From positions 1,178,001-1,242,000 of the forward strand of contig OZ245761.1 of NCBI GenBank assembly GCA_965227535.1: a stretch of 64,000 nucleotides of DNA, in the 5' to 3' direction. A program made the position numbers and the translations under genes. Below are positions 1 to 8,647 of the stretch, one piece after another. Below the pieces are notes generated by a model. It was given only the letters and a program-made list of their open reading frames with translations, was not told the origin of the DNA and ran no database searches. The number at the start of each line of letters is the position of its first letter. Positions within the stretch are counted from its first letter, which is position 1. This DNA is from SZUA-430 sp965227535. GTDB lineage: Bacteria > Pseudomonadota > Alphaproteobacteria > Micropepsales > Micropepsaceae.

Positions 1-492
1 CGGGGCAATGGCGTTCAGCGCGTGATAGAGCTCGTCGATCCCACGCCCATGCGCCGCCGACAACTCCACCGGCTCGCCGAAGCCCAGCCGCGATGCTTCG
101 GATATCGTATGCACCGCCTCGCGCGTGTCGCACTTGTTCACGGCAAGGATCACGGGTTTGTTCGCGCGCCGCAGCAGATTGGCGATCTCGTGATCGAACC
201 CCGTGACGCCGTCGCGCCCGTCGACGAGGAACAGCAACGCATCCGCCTGATCGATCGCCGCGCGCGTCTGCTTCTGAATGCGTTCGGCGAGACCATCGGC
301 CTTCGCGTCGTCGAGCCCCGCCGTGTCCAGCACGCGGAAATTCAGATCGAGAATGCCGCCTTCGCCTTCGCGCCAATCGCGCGTCACACCCGGCGTATCG
401 TCGACGATCGCCGCGTGTTTCCCGGTCAGCCGGTTGAAGAGCGTCGATTTCCCCACATTGGGGCGGCCGGCAATAGCAAGGGTGAAGGCCAT
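1..492 (-). CDS. der: Ribosome-assembly GTPase Der (EngA), N-terminal part
   Basis: Tandem-domain GTPase needed for maturation of the 50S ribosomal subunit. The gene runs off the left edge, so only the first 164 codons (first G domain) are present. Seen directly: the start MAFTLAIAGRPNVGKSTL with the P-loop GRPNVGKS, switch I around DDTPGVTRD, the G3 motif DTAG and the G4 motif NKCD. The ATG at 490-492 sits just before the P-loop, as is usual for Der. It lies 26 bp downstream of bamB on the same strand, matching the yfgM-bamB-der order known in many proteobacteria. The identification is firm. Confidence 0.95.
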   Translation of the reverse strand, partial: MAFTLAIAGRPNVGKSTLFNRLTGKHAAIVDDTPGVTRDWREGEGGILDLNFRVLDTAGLDDAKADGLAERIQKQTRAAIDQADALLFLVDGRDGVTGFDHEIANLLRRANKPVILAVNKCDTREAVHTISEASRLGFGEPVELSAAHGRGIDELYHALNAIAP

Positions 493-518
493 CGGCGCAT
501 GTTTCGGAAGGCGGCGCT

Positions 519-1871
519 TTACTTCAGCGCCGTCAACCGCCCGTCATCCGTCAAGAGATAGACGATGCCGTCCGCAACCACCGGCGCAATGAAGGCCTTG
601 TCGGGGATGTCGACCTTGCCCAGCACCTCGCCCGTGTAGGGCGAAACCGAAACCGCATAGCCTTCCGACGACAGCGCGATCAGGCGGTCCGACACCAACA
701 CCGGCCCCGACCAAGAAATCGTGCCCTGCTTCGTCTCGGCGTTGCGATAGGCGTCAAGCTGCGTGATCCAACGAACGCGCCCGTCCGCGCGCCGCACGCA
801 CATCACCTTCGCATCGTCGGTGATGACGTAGACATAGTCGCCGACAACCCACGGCCGCTGCGTCCCGCCGACGTCGATCGTCCACGCGCGCTCACCCGTA
901 CGAATGTCGATGGCCACGATGCGGCCCGCGTGGCTGTTCGCGAACACGAGTCCGCGGTCGATCACCGGACGACCGGAAATATCGGCCAGCGTCGACAACG
1001 GCGTCAGGCCGCCGGTGCGCGCCAGCGTGTCGCTCCACAGCGAACGGCCGTTACGCACGTTCAACCCGAAAAGCTCGCCCGACGTATACGGAACAACGAC
1101 AAGGTCGCCCGACACGGCAACGCTGTTCGAACCCAGAATGCCGGCCGACTCGGCGATGCCGCGGTGATCCCACAACACGCGCCCGTCGTCTTCGGCCAGC
1201 GCCATCAGCTGGTTTTCCTGCGTCGCGACGAACACGCGTCCGCCGTTCACCACGGGCGCCGCCCGGAACGGCACCGTCGTGGCGCGACGCCAAATTTCCT
1301 TACCCGTGTTGGCATCGAGCGCCGCGACAAAGCCGAAGCCCGTGGACACGAACACCTTGCCGTTGTCGAACGCGACGCCACCGCCGAAGCCGTCTTCTGA
1401 GTCCTCGTCTTCCGGCGTCAGGTTCGACTGCCAAAGGCGGTCGCCCGTCTTGGAGTCGTACGCCGAAACCTCAACCTCGCTGTCCAGCACGAACACCTTG
1501 CCCGCCGCGACGACGGGCGAAGCCGTCAACCGCGAGGAGGTGCTCGAACCTTGGCCGACGCTGACGCTCCACTGTTGCTGAAGCTCGCCCCCCGCCGACA
1601 AATGGTGCATCACGTTGTCGGCGTAGCCGCCCGGCTGCGGCCACTCGGCGTTGACCGTCGGCTTCGGCAGCTTCACCGCCTCGTTGGCGAGCTTTGGATC
1701 GGCTTCCACCGTCCGCGCCGTCGGCAGCACCGACACGCGCTCGCCGCGAATGTTGGCCTTGTTCGGCGGCGACAGAAATTGTTCGAACGTTTCGCAGGCG
1801 CCGAGCGAGACGGAGGTCGCGAGCAACAGGCTCACGGCCGCCAGCGTTTTGGGTTTGAGGCGGAAAGTCAT
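519..1871 (-). CDS. bamB: Outer-membrane assembly lipoprotein BamB
   Basis: BamB is the beta-propeller scaffold lipoprotein of the BAM complex, which folds beta-barrel proteins into the outer membrane; it acts on the periplasmic side. The 450-residue product has a lipoprotein signal peptide ending in the lipobox LGAC (lipidated Cys26). It then shows repeated PQQ-type propeller blades of the form V(F/Y)-D-x-x-T-G-x-x-x-W, for example around DSKTGDRLWQ and DANTGKEIWR. The length is somewhat above the roughly 390 residues of E. coli BamB. It is co-oriented with the upstream YfgM-like gene (17 bp apart) and with der downstream, so it is probably one transcript. Confidence 0.93.
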   Translation of the reverse strand: MTFRLKPKTLAAVSLLLATSVSLGACETFEQFLSPPNKANIRGERVSVLPTARTVEADPKLANEAVKLPKPTVNAEWPQPGGYADNVMHHLSAGGELQQQWSVSVGQGSSTSSRLTASPVVAAGKVFVLDSEVEVSAYDSKTGDRLWQSNLTPEDEDSEDGFGGGVAFDNGKVFVSTGFGFVAALDANTGKEIWRRATTVPFRAAPVVNGGRVFVATQENQLMALAEDDGRVLWDHRGIAESAGILGSNSVAVSGDLVVVPYTSGELFGLNVRNGRSLWSDTLARTGGLTPLSTLADISGRPVIDRGLVFANSHAGRIVAIDIRTGERAWTIDVGGTQRPWVVGDYVYVITDDAKVMCVRRADGRVRWITQLDAYRNAETKQGTISWSGPVLVSDRLIALSSEGYAVSVSPYTGEVLGKVDIPDKAFIAPVVADGIVYLLTDDGRLTALK

Positions 1872-1888
1872 GGGGCGATCTCGTTCGC

Positions 1889-2719
1889 TTAAGGCGTTGG
1901 GGGCGTGGGCGAAGGCTGTTCAGGCGTTGCAGGTCCCAGCAAGCCGGGCTCCTCCGCCGTCGCGTCAGGCAACAGCGGCTGCATCGTCGAAGGGTCCGGC
2001 GGCTGCAACAGCAAAGACTCCGATCCCGGTATCGACAGTCCAGGCATGGCTTTCAGATCGGTAAGCTTCATGCCGGCGTTGATGAGCGTGATCATCTCTT
2101 TCGAACGGCGCTGGCTGCCGTTCGGCGCGTTCGGAATCTCGGCGATGTCGGCATAAAGCTTCAACGCCTCATCCTTCTTGCCGCCGCGCCATGACGCATA
2201 GGCCAACATCTCAAGCGCCATCACGCGCCAAGGGCTCGTACCCTTGGTGATCGGCTCCAAACGCTTTTTCACGTTTTCAAGCGACTCGGTTTCCAGAACC
2301 AAAATCGCCGCACGCAGCTGCGCATAGTCGTGGAACAACGGATCGCTCGTGCTCGCGCTGATCTCGTCATAAAGCGTCAGCGCCGCCTTGAAATCCAACA
2401 ACTCGGCGCGCAATCCGGCTTCTTGGAACTTCGCCGCCAGCGCATATCCGCTGGTCGCCGTCGGCGCGAATTTCGCGAAACGGTCGGCAGCCTCTTTCTG
2501 CTTCGTCGGGTCAGCAGCGATCAGTTCCGCGATTTTCTCGAACTCGCGCGACGACGCTTCAAGCTGCTGGGCATGCCAATAGGAATAGCCCTGATAGCCG
2601 GCGACGGCCAAGATCACGACGGTGACGGCGGCGATGATCGGAACTTGATAAGTCTTCCAGAGCTTCGCCATCTGCTCGCGGCGATACTCCTCCTGCACTT
2701 CTTGGAAAATGTCGCTCAC
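1889..2719 (-). CDS. YfgM-like membrane-anchored tetratricopeptide protein
   Basis: In E. coli, YfgM (AncA) is an inner-membrane protein with a periplasmic TPR domain that associates with the SecYEG translocon and periplasmic chaperones. This 276-residue protein has the family layout: a short charged cytoplasmic N-terminus, one transmembrane helix at about residues 26-46, then an alanine-rich helical domain consistent with TPRs. The C-terminal 40 residues are proline-rich and probably disordered. It is first in the yfgM-bamB-der cluster; hisS, often found upstream, is not present. Function is inferred from homology and context. Confidence 0.8.
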   Translation of the reverse strand: MSDIFQEVQEEYRREQMAKLWKTYQVPIIAAVTVVILAVAGYQGYSYWHAQQLEASSREFEKIAELIAADPTKQKEAADRFAKFAPTATSGYALAAKFQEAGLRAELLDFKAALTLYDEISASTSDPLFHDYAQLRAAILVLETESLENVKKRLEPITKGTSPWRVMALEMLAYASWRGGKKDEALKLYADIAEIPNAPNGSQRRSKEMITLINAGMKLTDLKAMPGLSIPGSESLLLQPPDPSTMQPLLPDATAEEPGLLGPATPEQPSPTPPTP

Positions 2720-3492
2720 GCAATGCCTTTGACGAGGAGGCGCAGGAACTAGCCGCGGCCGGAAAAATGAGCGCGGACATTAGCCATCTTACCCAGCCCC
2801 CGCAATCAGTTGCGACCTTACCTCGTTGTCATGCGGCGATGCTGCTCGTTCATCCGACGACCGCACTGGTCTCAGTCATCCGGGCGCGGTGCAGCACGAA
2901 GTACTGCCCCGCAAACCCGGCATCCAGGAGACCACGCGGGCGAGTGTCAGTCCGGTCTCTGGGTCCCGGATCGCGATCGCTCCGCTCGCGCGTCAGGGAT
3001 GACAGGTCGTTGCGTGTTTCGCGCCTACGAATCGGCGCTCCGAATCACGAACCGCCCGGCTCCCTCTAAATCCGGTCCGGCCCGCAAGAGGGTTATCGTC
3101 ACCGGCTGGTCGCGCTCGCGCGGACGGCGCAAGCAGCCCTGTCGCACCACCGGAAATGGTCCTCGAAATCGTCCAAAATCGCTTGACGCGGAGCCGCCCG
3201 CGGTACCACTTACAGCTGAGTGACGATCGGCGACGATTGGCGGATTACCTGGATTCAGCGCCTTGAATTTCAACCCTGCCGGGCATGTCCCCAGGGGTTG
3301 GCACTACCCTCGGCTGTGCTCGTTTTGCAACAGCCAATGGGCATGTGTCTTTGCTGCAAGGGTTCGACAATCTTTCCCGCCGAGAATTGCGATTAACGAC
3401 GATAGCCCCATACTAAGGGTGTCGGAAAGCCTCGCCAGGTCGGTCACTTAGTGATTCACCTTGCAAGGTTCGGTGAAGCGGGGGTTGGCACA
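2720..3492. other. Long intergenic region with a possible dispersed hairpin repeat
   Basis: No convincing gene is seen in these 770 bp; the short open frames lack typical codon patterns and ribosome sites. The part at about 2945-3005 reads like the GC-rich dispersed intergenic repeats of alphaproteobacteria: a core like ctgggtcccggatc is followed by imperfectly complementary sequence ending gtcagggatgacag. Parts of the same pattern occur at about 2875-2935. Copy number elsewhere in the genome cannot be judged from this window. Confidence 0.35.
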
Positions 3493-4053
3493 GTGAAGCG
3501 TGCGATGACCATCATAGCAGTGACGGCAGGCGCTCTTGCAGCGTCGACGCCGGCGCATGCGGGTGAGACGTCGACCGCCGACCGCATCATCAACGCCGTC
3601 TACGGGGAACTCGGCCTGAACGCGAAAGCGCAGGAACCGCAAACCCGCGACGGCTTCTTCGTCGGCATCCATCAAGGTCTGGGCACGGAAAGCGGCTTGT
3701 CGCCGATCGCAGCCGGTCTTTCGATCCCGCTCGACATGAGCGAGCCGGTCGATTCGATCACGGCCAACGGCTACTACGTGTTCACGACCGACTGGTCGCT
3801 CGGCAGCTATGTCGGCGGCGGCTTCGGCAAGTTCAATCTGACGGAAGACCCGCTATCAGACGCGATGCCCCACGGCAACTTCGCGTATCAGGGCGTCGCC
3901 GGTCTGACGTGGTCCTTCACGCCGTCGATGGCGCTGGGCCTTGAGTATCGCTACTCCGAAGCGGTCGATGCGAACTTCCTGCAGCAGACGACGGTTCCGG
4001 AACAAGAAGAAAATCAAAGCGTCACGCTGCGCTTCGACTTCTTGCTGAACTAA
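3493..4053 (+). CDS. Outer-membrane beta-barrel protein (opacity/OmpA-like porin type)
   Basis: A secreted protein of 186 residues expected to insert in the outer membrane. The GTG at 3493 gives a clean signal peptide (VKRAMTIIAVTAGALA followed by STPAHA-G); an upstream ATG at 3451 would place charged residues before it and is less likely. The mature part alternates hydrophobic and polar residues (for example GSYVGGGFGKFNLT and GVAGLTWSFTPSMALGLEYRY) and ends in FDFLLN with alternating aromatic residues, typical of small eight-stranded barrels. It stands alone on the plus strand and is followed by a strong terminator. The specific role is unknown. Confidence 0.75.
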   Translation: MKRAMTIIAVTAGALAASTPAHAGETSTADRIINAVYGELGLNAKAQEPQTRDGFFVGIHQGLGTESGLSPIAAGLSIPLDMSEPVDSITANGYYVFTTDWSLGSYVGGGFGKFNLTEDPLSDAMPHGNFAYQGVAGLTWSFTPSMALGLEYRYSEAVDANFLQQTTVPEQEENQSVTLRFDFLLN

Positions 4054-4076
4054 GCGTTCCTCCACGTTCCAAGTTC

Positions 4077-4101
4077 GGGCCGCCCTCGGGCGGCCTTTTT
4101 C
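4077..4101 (+). terminator. Rho-independent terminator of the beta-barrel gene
   Basis: Stem GGCCGCC (4078-4084) pairs with GGCGGCC (4089-4095) over a four-base loop and is followed by TTTTT. It begins 24 bp after the stop codon at 4053. Confidence 0.85.
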
Positions 4102-4112
4102 GTTTCAAGCCG

Positions 4113-4565
4113 TCACAAGAACCGATCGGCATCTTCAGCACGCGGCATGAAGCACTGCGAGCGCACGCCGAACCAACGAAGCCGGTTGCGCGCCACGATC
4201 TCGTACATGCTATCGCGCCACGACAGCGGCAACGCGCGCCCGATGACCGACAGTGAGTACGGCAAGCCCAACCGCGCCAGAATGCGAATGGAAGCTTCCG
4301 ACTTGAACCATGCGCGCCCGTCCTCGATGAGAATGTTCGTCTCATACGTCACGGGATCGAGGCCGTAGTGCCGATAGAGTGCGGCGCCCAATTCCGACTG
4401 CGCCGCCAGCAAACGAAACGTGCCGCGCCGATCGCGCTGCAAGATCGTCTGCGCGAACCGCGAGCACATCACGCACATGCCGTCGAAGATCACGATCGGC
4501 CTATCGTCCGCAAATGCCGGCACCGAAGGATCGCTGCGATAACTGTAACGCTCAGCCGATCGCAC
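4113..4565 (-). CDS. DCC-family (DUF393) thiol-disulfide oxidoreductase-like protein
   Basis: Small DUF393/DCC protein of 150 residues with the family hallmark IVIFDGMCVMC (a CxxC pair at about residues 31 and 34) near the N-terminus, and the later conserved ALPLSWRD/VARNRLRWFG block. DCC proteins are annotated as thioredoxin-like but their substrates are largely unknown. The start is taken as the GTG at 4563-4565, which overlaps the stop of the upstream membrane-protein gene by 14 bp. A longer frame reaching 4721 reads through that gene and lacks family similarity. The two genes are probably co-transcribed. Confidence 0.75.
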   Translation of the reverse strand: MRSAERYSYRSDPSVPAFADDRPIVIFDGMCVMCSRFAQTILQRDRRGTFRLLAAQSELGAALYRHYGLDPVTYETNILIEDGRAWFKSEASIRILARLGLPYSLSVIGRALPLSWRDSMYEIVARNRLRWFGVRSQCFMPRAEDADRFL

Positions 4566-4875
4566 GCCGCGCCGCCCACCACAGGAACAGAAGACAAATC
4601 CCCGTCCCGCCGAGAATACCGGCCAAGGCCGCAGGATCCTCGCTGCTGTATCCCAACGCCGCCGCGACATGAGCGAGCCCCACGAACGTGGCCAACCCGC
4701 CGCCGACCAGGATGACCACAAACACGGGATACGCGATCAGAAACGGCATCGACGGCCGTTTCATCTGCACGACCCGAAGCGCGAAATAGGCGAGCAGAGC
4801 CGCCCCTACGGCAAGAACGATCTGAGACATGGCGACCGACAATATAGCCGCAGACAGCGCCGCGGCGAGTGACAT
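4552..4875 (-). CDS. Small hydrophobic membrane protein, unknown function
   Basis: A 107-residue protein with about three hydrophobic segments (residues 5-35, 45-75, 80-102) and few charges. I do not recognise the family. A second Met at 4830 (MSQIVLAVGA) would give a 92-residue product and is an alternative start. The gene overlaps the DCC gene by 14 bp, so the pair is probably translationally coupled. Confidence 0.55.
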   Translation of the reverse strand: MSLAAALSAAILSVAMSQIVLAVGAALLAYFALRVVQMKRPSMPFLIAYPVFVVILVGGGLATFVGLAHVAAALGYSSEDPAALAGILGGTGICLLFLWWAARRAIG

Positions 4876-4923
4876 CGACGCTTAGCGGGCGTATCCCTCG
4901 GCCCGCAAACGCGGGGGAGCGCC

Positions 4924-6216
4924 GTGAGCGAATCTAAAGGTCACGCCATCGTCTTGGGCGGCAGTATCTCGGGTCTCCTCGCCGCGCGCGTCCTCGCCGA
5001 TCACTTCGACCGCGTCACGATCGTCGAAAAAGACAAGCTCGCGAACGACCTCGCGCCGCGCAAGACAGCGCCCCAAGGCGCCCACGCTCACGCACTTCTC
5101 TCGCGCGGTCGCAACATCGTCGAAGTACTATACCCGGGCATCTCCGACGAACTCGTCGAAGGCGGCGCGACGCTCGCCGGCATCGAAGACGTTCGCGTCT
5201 ACGTGCTGGGCTGGCGCAAACAATTGGAGGACCCGGAACGGATACTCGCGATGACGCGCCCGTTCTTCGAGCGGACGCTGGCGCGACGCGCACGCGCGCT
5301 CAACAACGTCAGCGTCATCGAGGACGCCGAAGCCGTCGGCCTCACCGGCACGCCCGATCTCGCCACCGGCATCACCATACGCGACGCCAACGGCACACAC
5401 GATGTCGCCGCGGACTTCATCGTCGACGCGCGCGGCCGCGCCAGCAATCTCGCCGACTGGATGAAACAAATGGGCCTCGAAGGCCCGCCGCACGAAACCT
5501 CGCCCCTCGCCTCAGTTTATTCGTCCTGTCTCTACGAGCCGGCGCCCGGCGCGCCGCGTCCGTGCGCGCATCAGGTCGCGAAGTTCGAGGAAAAACTCGG
5601 CGTCCTCATCTTCCCGGTCGAGAACAACCGCGTGCAAGTCTCGCTCGGCGCCAACACCATCATGCCGATGCCGAAAACGCAGGAGGCATTTCTCGCGGCG
5701 CTCAAGGCCCTGCCCGTCCCCGACGCGTACGAGGCTATCAAGCCGTTGCGCGCCATTACAGAGATCTCGCACTCGCGCTTCTCCGCCAGCGTCCGTCGCA
5801 ACTACCACACGCTCAAACGCTTGCCCGAAGGCATCGTCGCCATCGGCGACGCGGTCGCGAGCTTCAATCCCGTCTTCGGCCAAGGCATGACCGTCGCCGC
5901 GCTCGAAGTCGAATGGCTCGCCAAGTGCCTTGCCAAAACCGATACGCATGCAGCGGGCTTCGCAAAGTCGTACTACGCCGGCGTCAAACCCATCGTCGAC
6001 CTTGCCTGGGGCCTGCCCGATCTCGAAGCGCGCCGCAACAATCCGAAAGCGCAGAACTGGCTGATCCGTTTTCTGCTCTGGTATACCGAACGCATGCAGA
6101 AGACCGCGACGCGCGACGTCTACGTCTCGCGAACCCTCCTGCGCGTACAGAACATGATCGAGCCGCCGACCAAACTCTTCGGCCCGCCGGTCTTCTTCCG
6201 CGTCCTCTTCAGATAA
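4924..6216 (+). CDS. FAD-dependent oxidoreductase (group A monooxygenase/geranylgeranyl-reductase fold)
   Basis: A 430-residue flavoprotein starting at GTG. The N-terminal dinucleotide-binding motif is VLGGSISGLLAAR with the acidic strand end TIVEKDKL. The second FAD-contact motif GIVAIGDAVASFNPVFGQGM lies near residue 310. This layout is typical of p-hydroxybenzoate-hydroxylase-like and geranylgeranyl-reductase-like enzymes. The substrate cannot be told. The 3' end overlaps the convergent GDT1-family gene by 8 bp. Confidence 0.75.
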   Translation: MSESKGHAIVLGGSISGLLAARVLADHFDRVTIVEKDKLANDLAPRKTAPQGAHAHALLSRGRNIVEVLYPGISDELVEGGATLAGIEDVRVYVLGWRKQLEDPERILAMTRPFFERTLARRARALNNVSVIEDAEAVGLTGTPDLATGITIRDANGTHDVAADFIVDARGRASNLADWMKQMGLEGPPHETSPLASVYSSCLYEPAPGAPRPCAHQVAKFEEKLGVLIFPVENNRVQVSLGANTIMPMPKTQEAFLAALKALPVPDAYEAIKPLRAITEISHSRFSASVRRNYHTLKRLPEGIVAIGDAVASFNPVFGQGMTVAALEVEWLAKCLAKTDTHAAGFAKSYYAGVKPIVDLAWGLPDLEARRNNPKAQNWLIRFLLWYTERMQKTATRDVYVSRTLLRVQNMIEPPTKLFGPPVFFRVLFR

Positions 6217-6781
6217 GCCCGACCGCGCCGACGATCACCCAAACACCGATCGCCGCAAACAGTGCCGCCGCCGCAATCCGCACGACGTGAAGCGGCACGA
6301 TCCTGGTGATCGCCTCGCCAAAAAACACCGCCGGCACATTCGCGACCATCATGCCGATCGTCGTCCCTGCGGCCACCAGCAGGACATCGTGATAGCGCGC
6401 GGCGAGAAGCGACGTCGCAATCTGCGTCTTGTCCCCGATCTCGACGAAGAAGAACGCGATCAGCGTGGTGAGAAACACGCCGTCATAGGTGCGCGACGCA
6501 GCCCCTTCATCCGCCTTGTCGGGAATGAGCGCCCACCCCGCCATGACAACGAACGCAACACCGACGGCAATACGGAACGCCTGCCCCGTGAGCCACGCGG
6601 CGAGGTAATACCCGGCGCCCGCCGCCAAGGCATGGTTCGCCAGCGTCGCCGCCAAGATGCCGAGGATGATCGGAATGGGCTTGCGATACTTCGCGGCAAG
6701 CACGATGGCCAGCAGCTGCGTCTTGTCGCCGATCTCCGCAATCGCAACCACGAGAGCGGACGTACCAAACGCGTCGAACAT
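6209..6781 (-). CDS. GDT1/TMEM165-family Mn2+ exporter
   Basis: Inner-membrane cation transporter of the UPF0016/GDT1 family, members of which export manganese (MneA/MntX-type) in bacteria. The two signature motifs EIGDKT are at residues 16-21 and 114-119, each in one of two homologous three-helix halves. Total length is 190 residues, normal for the family. The ATG at 6779-6781 is chosen because it starts exactly at the first conserved helix; the longer frame runs back into the leader. A manganese riboswitch lies in that leader, which supports the assigned substrate. Confidence 0.9.
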   Translation of the reverse strand: MFDAFGTSALVVAIAEIGDKTQLLAIVLAAKYRKPIPIILGILAATLANHALAAGAGYYLAAWLTGQAFRIAVGVAFVVMAGWALIPDKADEGAASRTYDGVFLTTLIAFFFVEIGDKTQIATSLLAARYHDVLLVAAGTTIGMMVANVPAVFFGEAITRIVPLHVVRIAAAALFAAIGVWVIVGAVGLI

Positions 6782-6799
6782 GAGAAGCAATCCCGGGGG

Positions 6800-6970
6800 C
6801 ACGGCGTGAACGACGACACATCGACCCTCGTCGGCCCAAAGCCGAAGGTCTCCGTGTCGGTCTCGCCAATCCGGAACATCCCGTTCCGCCGCCTGCGCCA
6901 TGGCCCAAAGGCCAAGTATGTTGACGCGAGGCTCCGCTTGAGTGGTGCGGACAACTACTCCCCGAACGTC
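6800..6970 (-). promoter_or_regulatory. yybP-ykoY (Mn2+) riboswitch
   Basis: Leader of the GDT1 gene. Reading the minus strand, the conserved internal-loop element CGGGGAGTAG lies at 6964-6955. It is followed by an arm containing CGTCAACATACTTGGCC (about 6932-6916) and then two GAGACC elements (6864-6859 and 6852-6847). GGGGAGUAG plus a downstream AGACC-type loop is the diagnostic pairing of the Mn2+-sensing yybP-ykoY class, and the gene downstream is a Mn exporter family. High Mn2+ should turn expression on. The exact 3' boundary is approximate. Confidence 0.85.
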
Positions 6971-7073
6971 GCGATATGTAAGGAGCGCGCGGGCGCCGTC
7001 AACCCGCGAAGGTGGCAGCCCACAAACATGATGCTGCGAACCACTTGCAGCTAGTCACGGCCCGCTGCCAGCG

Positions 7074-7670
7074 TCATGGTGTCCCCTCAAACGCGAGCCT
7101 GCTTGCAAACACGCGCACATCTGCGGGCCAGCCCGCGATCTGCAAGTCGAACCGCTCGCGATCGTTCGCAAACAAAGCCCGCGACGCCTCTTCAAATCCC
7201 GGCAAGTTGCCCGCCATCGCCGACATGAATCGATAGGCGCGCTCGTGCGCCTCGCGCGTTTTCTGCTTCGCGCCACCGGAGCGCCGCGCCTCATCCACCA
7301 ACTTGCGCAGCGCCACCGACGCGCCGCCCGGCTGTGTCGCAAGCCATTCCCAATGACGCGGCAACAAGGTCACCTCACGCCCGACGACGCCCAGCTTCGG
7401 CCGCCCGCGTCCGCGCGGTTCGCCGGCCGCTTCGTCCGGCGGCGTGCGCCGCGCCGGCAGCGACCGCGTCAACCGGTCGACCACATCCGCCACCGAACCG
7501 CGCAGATCGAAATCCATCACCCGCCCGGTCGCATCATCGAAGACGATGATCGGGCCCACCGCCTTGTCCGACGCCGCCTTCACCGCGAGAACGACCTCGA
7601 TCATTGGGCCCTCCGCCAACCGGCGCGTGCCGTCGAATGCCGTGCAAGCCTTGGAAAGGTGATCGCTCAT
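7074..7670 (-). CDS. DUF2239 family protein
   Basis: A 198-residue protein of the DUF2239 family, whose function is unknown. Recognisable parts are the N-terminal MIEVVLAVKAASD/IIVFDDATGRVMDFDLRG block and the conserved GRGRPKLGVVGREVTLLPRH segment near the middle. The start at 7668-7670 (MSDHLSK) is preferred over an ATG at 7697, because a promoter-like -10 element lies at 7678-7683 and would leave the longer start untranscribed. The inferred transcription start is then almost at the ATG, so the message may be leaderless. It is divergent from the GIY-YIG gene. Confidence 0.8.
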   Translation of the reverse strand: MSDHLSKACTAFDGTRRLAEGPMIEVVLAVKAASDKAVGPIIVFDDATGRVMDFDLRGSVADVVDRLTRSLPARRTPPDEAAGEPRGRGRPKLGVVGREVTLLPRHWEWLATQPGGASVALRKLVDEARRSGGAKQKTREAHERAYRFMSAMAGNLPGFEEASRALFANDRERFDLQIAGWPADVRVFASRLAFEGTP

Positions 7671-7676
7671 AGCGGG

Positions 7677-7726
7677 ATTATTACCCGGCTGCCACATCGC
7701 GTGTCAATTATTATCCGGGTAATATT
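7677..7726. promoter_or_regulatory. Promoter with repeated CCGGGTAATA operator-like sites
   Basis: Between DUF2239 and the GIY-YIG gene. On the minus strand there is TTGACA (7707-7702), an 18-bp spacer and TAATAA (7683-7678). The word TATTACCCGG (7679-7688) recurs inverted as CCGGGTAATA (7715-7724), and the right copy sits in a near-palindrome ATTATCCGGGTAAT. One copy overlaps the -10 and the other lies just upstream of the -35, as expected for a repressor site. The regulator is unknown. Confidence 0.6.
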
Positions 7727-7778
7727 GCAATAACCGCGACCCACTGGTATGCAGCCGAAATTGAGATGAGGCCGTCCC

Positions 7779-8114
7779 GTGAAGAGCGCAAACAAGAAAG
7801 CGGCCCTCGCCGCCTATAAGCAACGAAAGATCCCACTGGGCATCTATGCGGTCCGCTGCACGGTCACGGGCGAAACATGGGTGGGCCAATCGCCAAATCT
7901 CGAAGCGATCCAAAATCGCCTCTTATTCGCACTGCGCTTGGGCAGTTCCGAGCACAAAGACTTGCAGAAAGCCTGGAACGTGCACGGCGCCGACAGTGTC
8001 ACGTTCGAAGTTCTAGAGCGTATGACCGACGAAGAACCATCCTTCGACCGCGACACGCTGCTGAAGGAACGCACCGCGCATTGGCGCCAAACACTCAATG
8101 CAAAATCGATTTAG
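7779..8114 (+). CDS. GIY-YIG nuclease-family protein
   Basis: A 111-residue single-domain protein starting at GTG. The GIY motif is at residues 21-23 (IPLGIYAVRC) and the YIG equivalent is WVG at 34-36. The family arrangement then continues with RLLFALRLGS and KAWNVHG. GIY-YIG proteins cleave DNA with one metal ion; whether this small variant, with W in place of the first Tyr of YIG, is active is unknown. It diverges from the DUF2239 gene over a shared palindromic control region, so the two may be co-regulated. Confidence 0.75.
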   Translation: MKSANKKAALAAYKQRKIPLGIYAVRCTVTGETWVGQSPNLEAIQNRLLFALRLGSSEHKDLQKAWNVHGADSVTFEVLERMTDEEPSFDRDTLLKERTAHWRQTLNAKSI

Positions 8115-8168
8115 CGAAGAACCTCTTCGCGATTGGCGCAGTAGTGGGAACGCGCCTTCGCTAGCGCT

Positions 8169-8522
8169 CTAGCCGAACAGCGCCTGATACTGGTCGGGCT
8201 TAAACCCGACGAGCATCTTCTTGCCGGCAATCAGCACCGGGCGCTTGATCATGGAAGGCTGCGCTATCATCAACGCGATGGCCTTCTTCTCGTTCAACCC
8301 TTCCTTCTTATCATCGCCAAGCGAACGAAACGTCGTGCCCGCGCGGTTGAGCAACGTTTCCCAACCGGCCTCTTTGACCCAACCTTCAAGCACCTCGCGC
8401 TCAATCCCCGCGCTTTTGTAGTCATGAAACGAATACGCAACGCCGCGCTCATCCAACCAAGCCCGCGCCTTCTTCATCGTGTCGCAATTCTTGATGCCAT
8501 AGATCGTGACCTGCTTCGCCAT
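8169..8522 (-). CDS. ArsC/Spx-family reductase (YffB-like)
   Basis: A 117-residue thioredoxin-fold protein of the ArsC/Spx/MgsR group. It begins QVTIYGIKNCDTMKKA, with a single redox Cys13 in the CDTMKKA loop as in YffB-type proteins, and has the conserved RPVLIAGKKMLVGFKPDQY C-terminal block. It lacks the second Cys pattern of true arsenate reductases. The ATG at 8520-8522 gives the standard family length. No arsenic-related genes are nearby, so glutathione-dependent reductase activity is more likely than arsenate reduction. Confidence 0.85.
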   Translation of the reverse strand: MAKQVTIYGIKNCDTMKKARAWLDERGVAYSFHDYKSAGIEREVLEGWVKEAGWETLLNRAGTTFRSLGDDKKEGLNEKKAIALMIAQPSMIKRPVLIAGKKMLVGFKPDQYQALFG

Positions 8523-8647
8523 TACGCACGCTCCATATCCAAAGCCATCCTGATCGCCCGTTCCACGGGACACGCATCCCTGTCAATCCGTCAATGGCAG
8601 CGCAGATGCCATGCCCGCGCCGCTCAGATCAACCGCGCGCCACGCGC

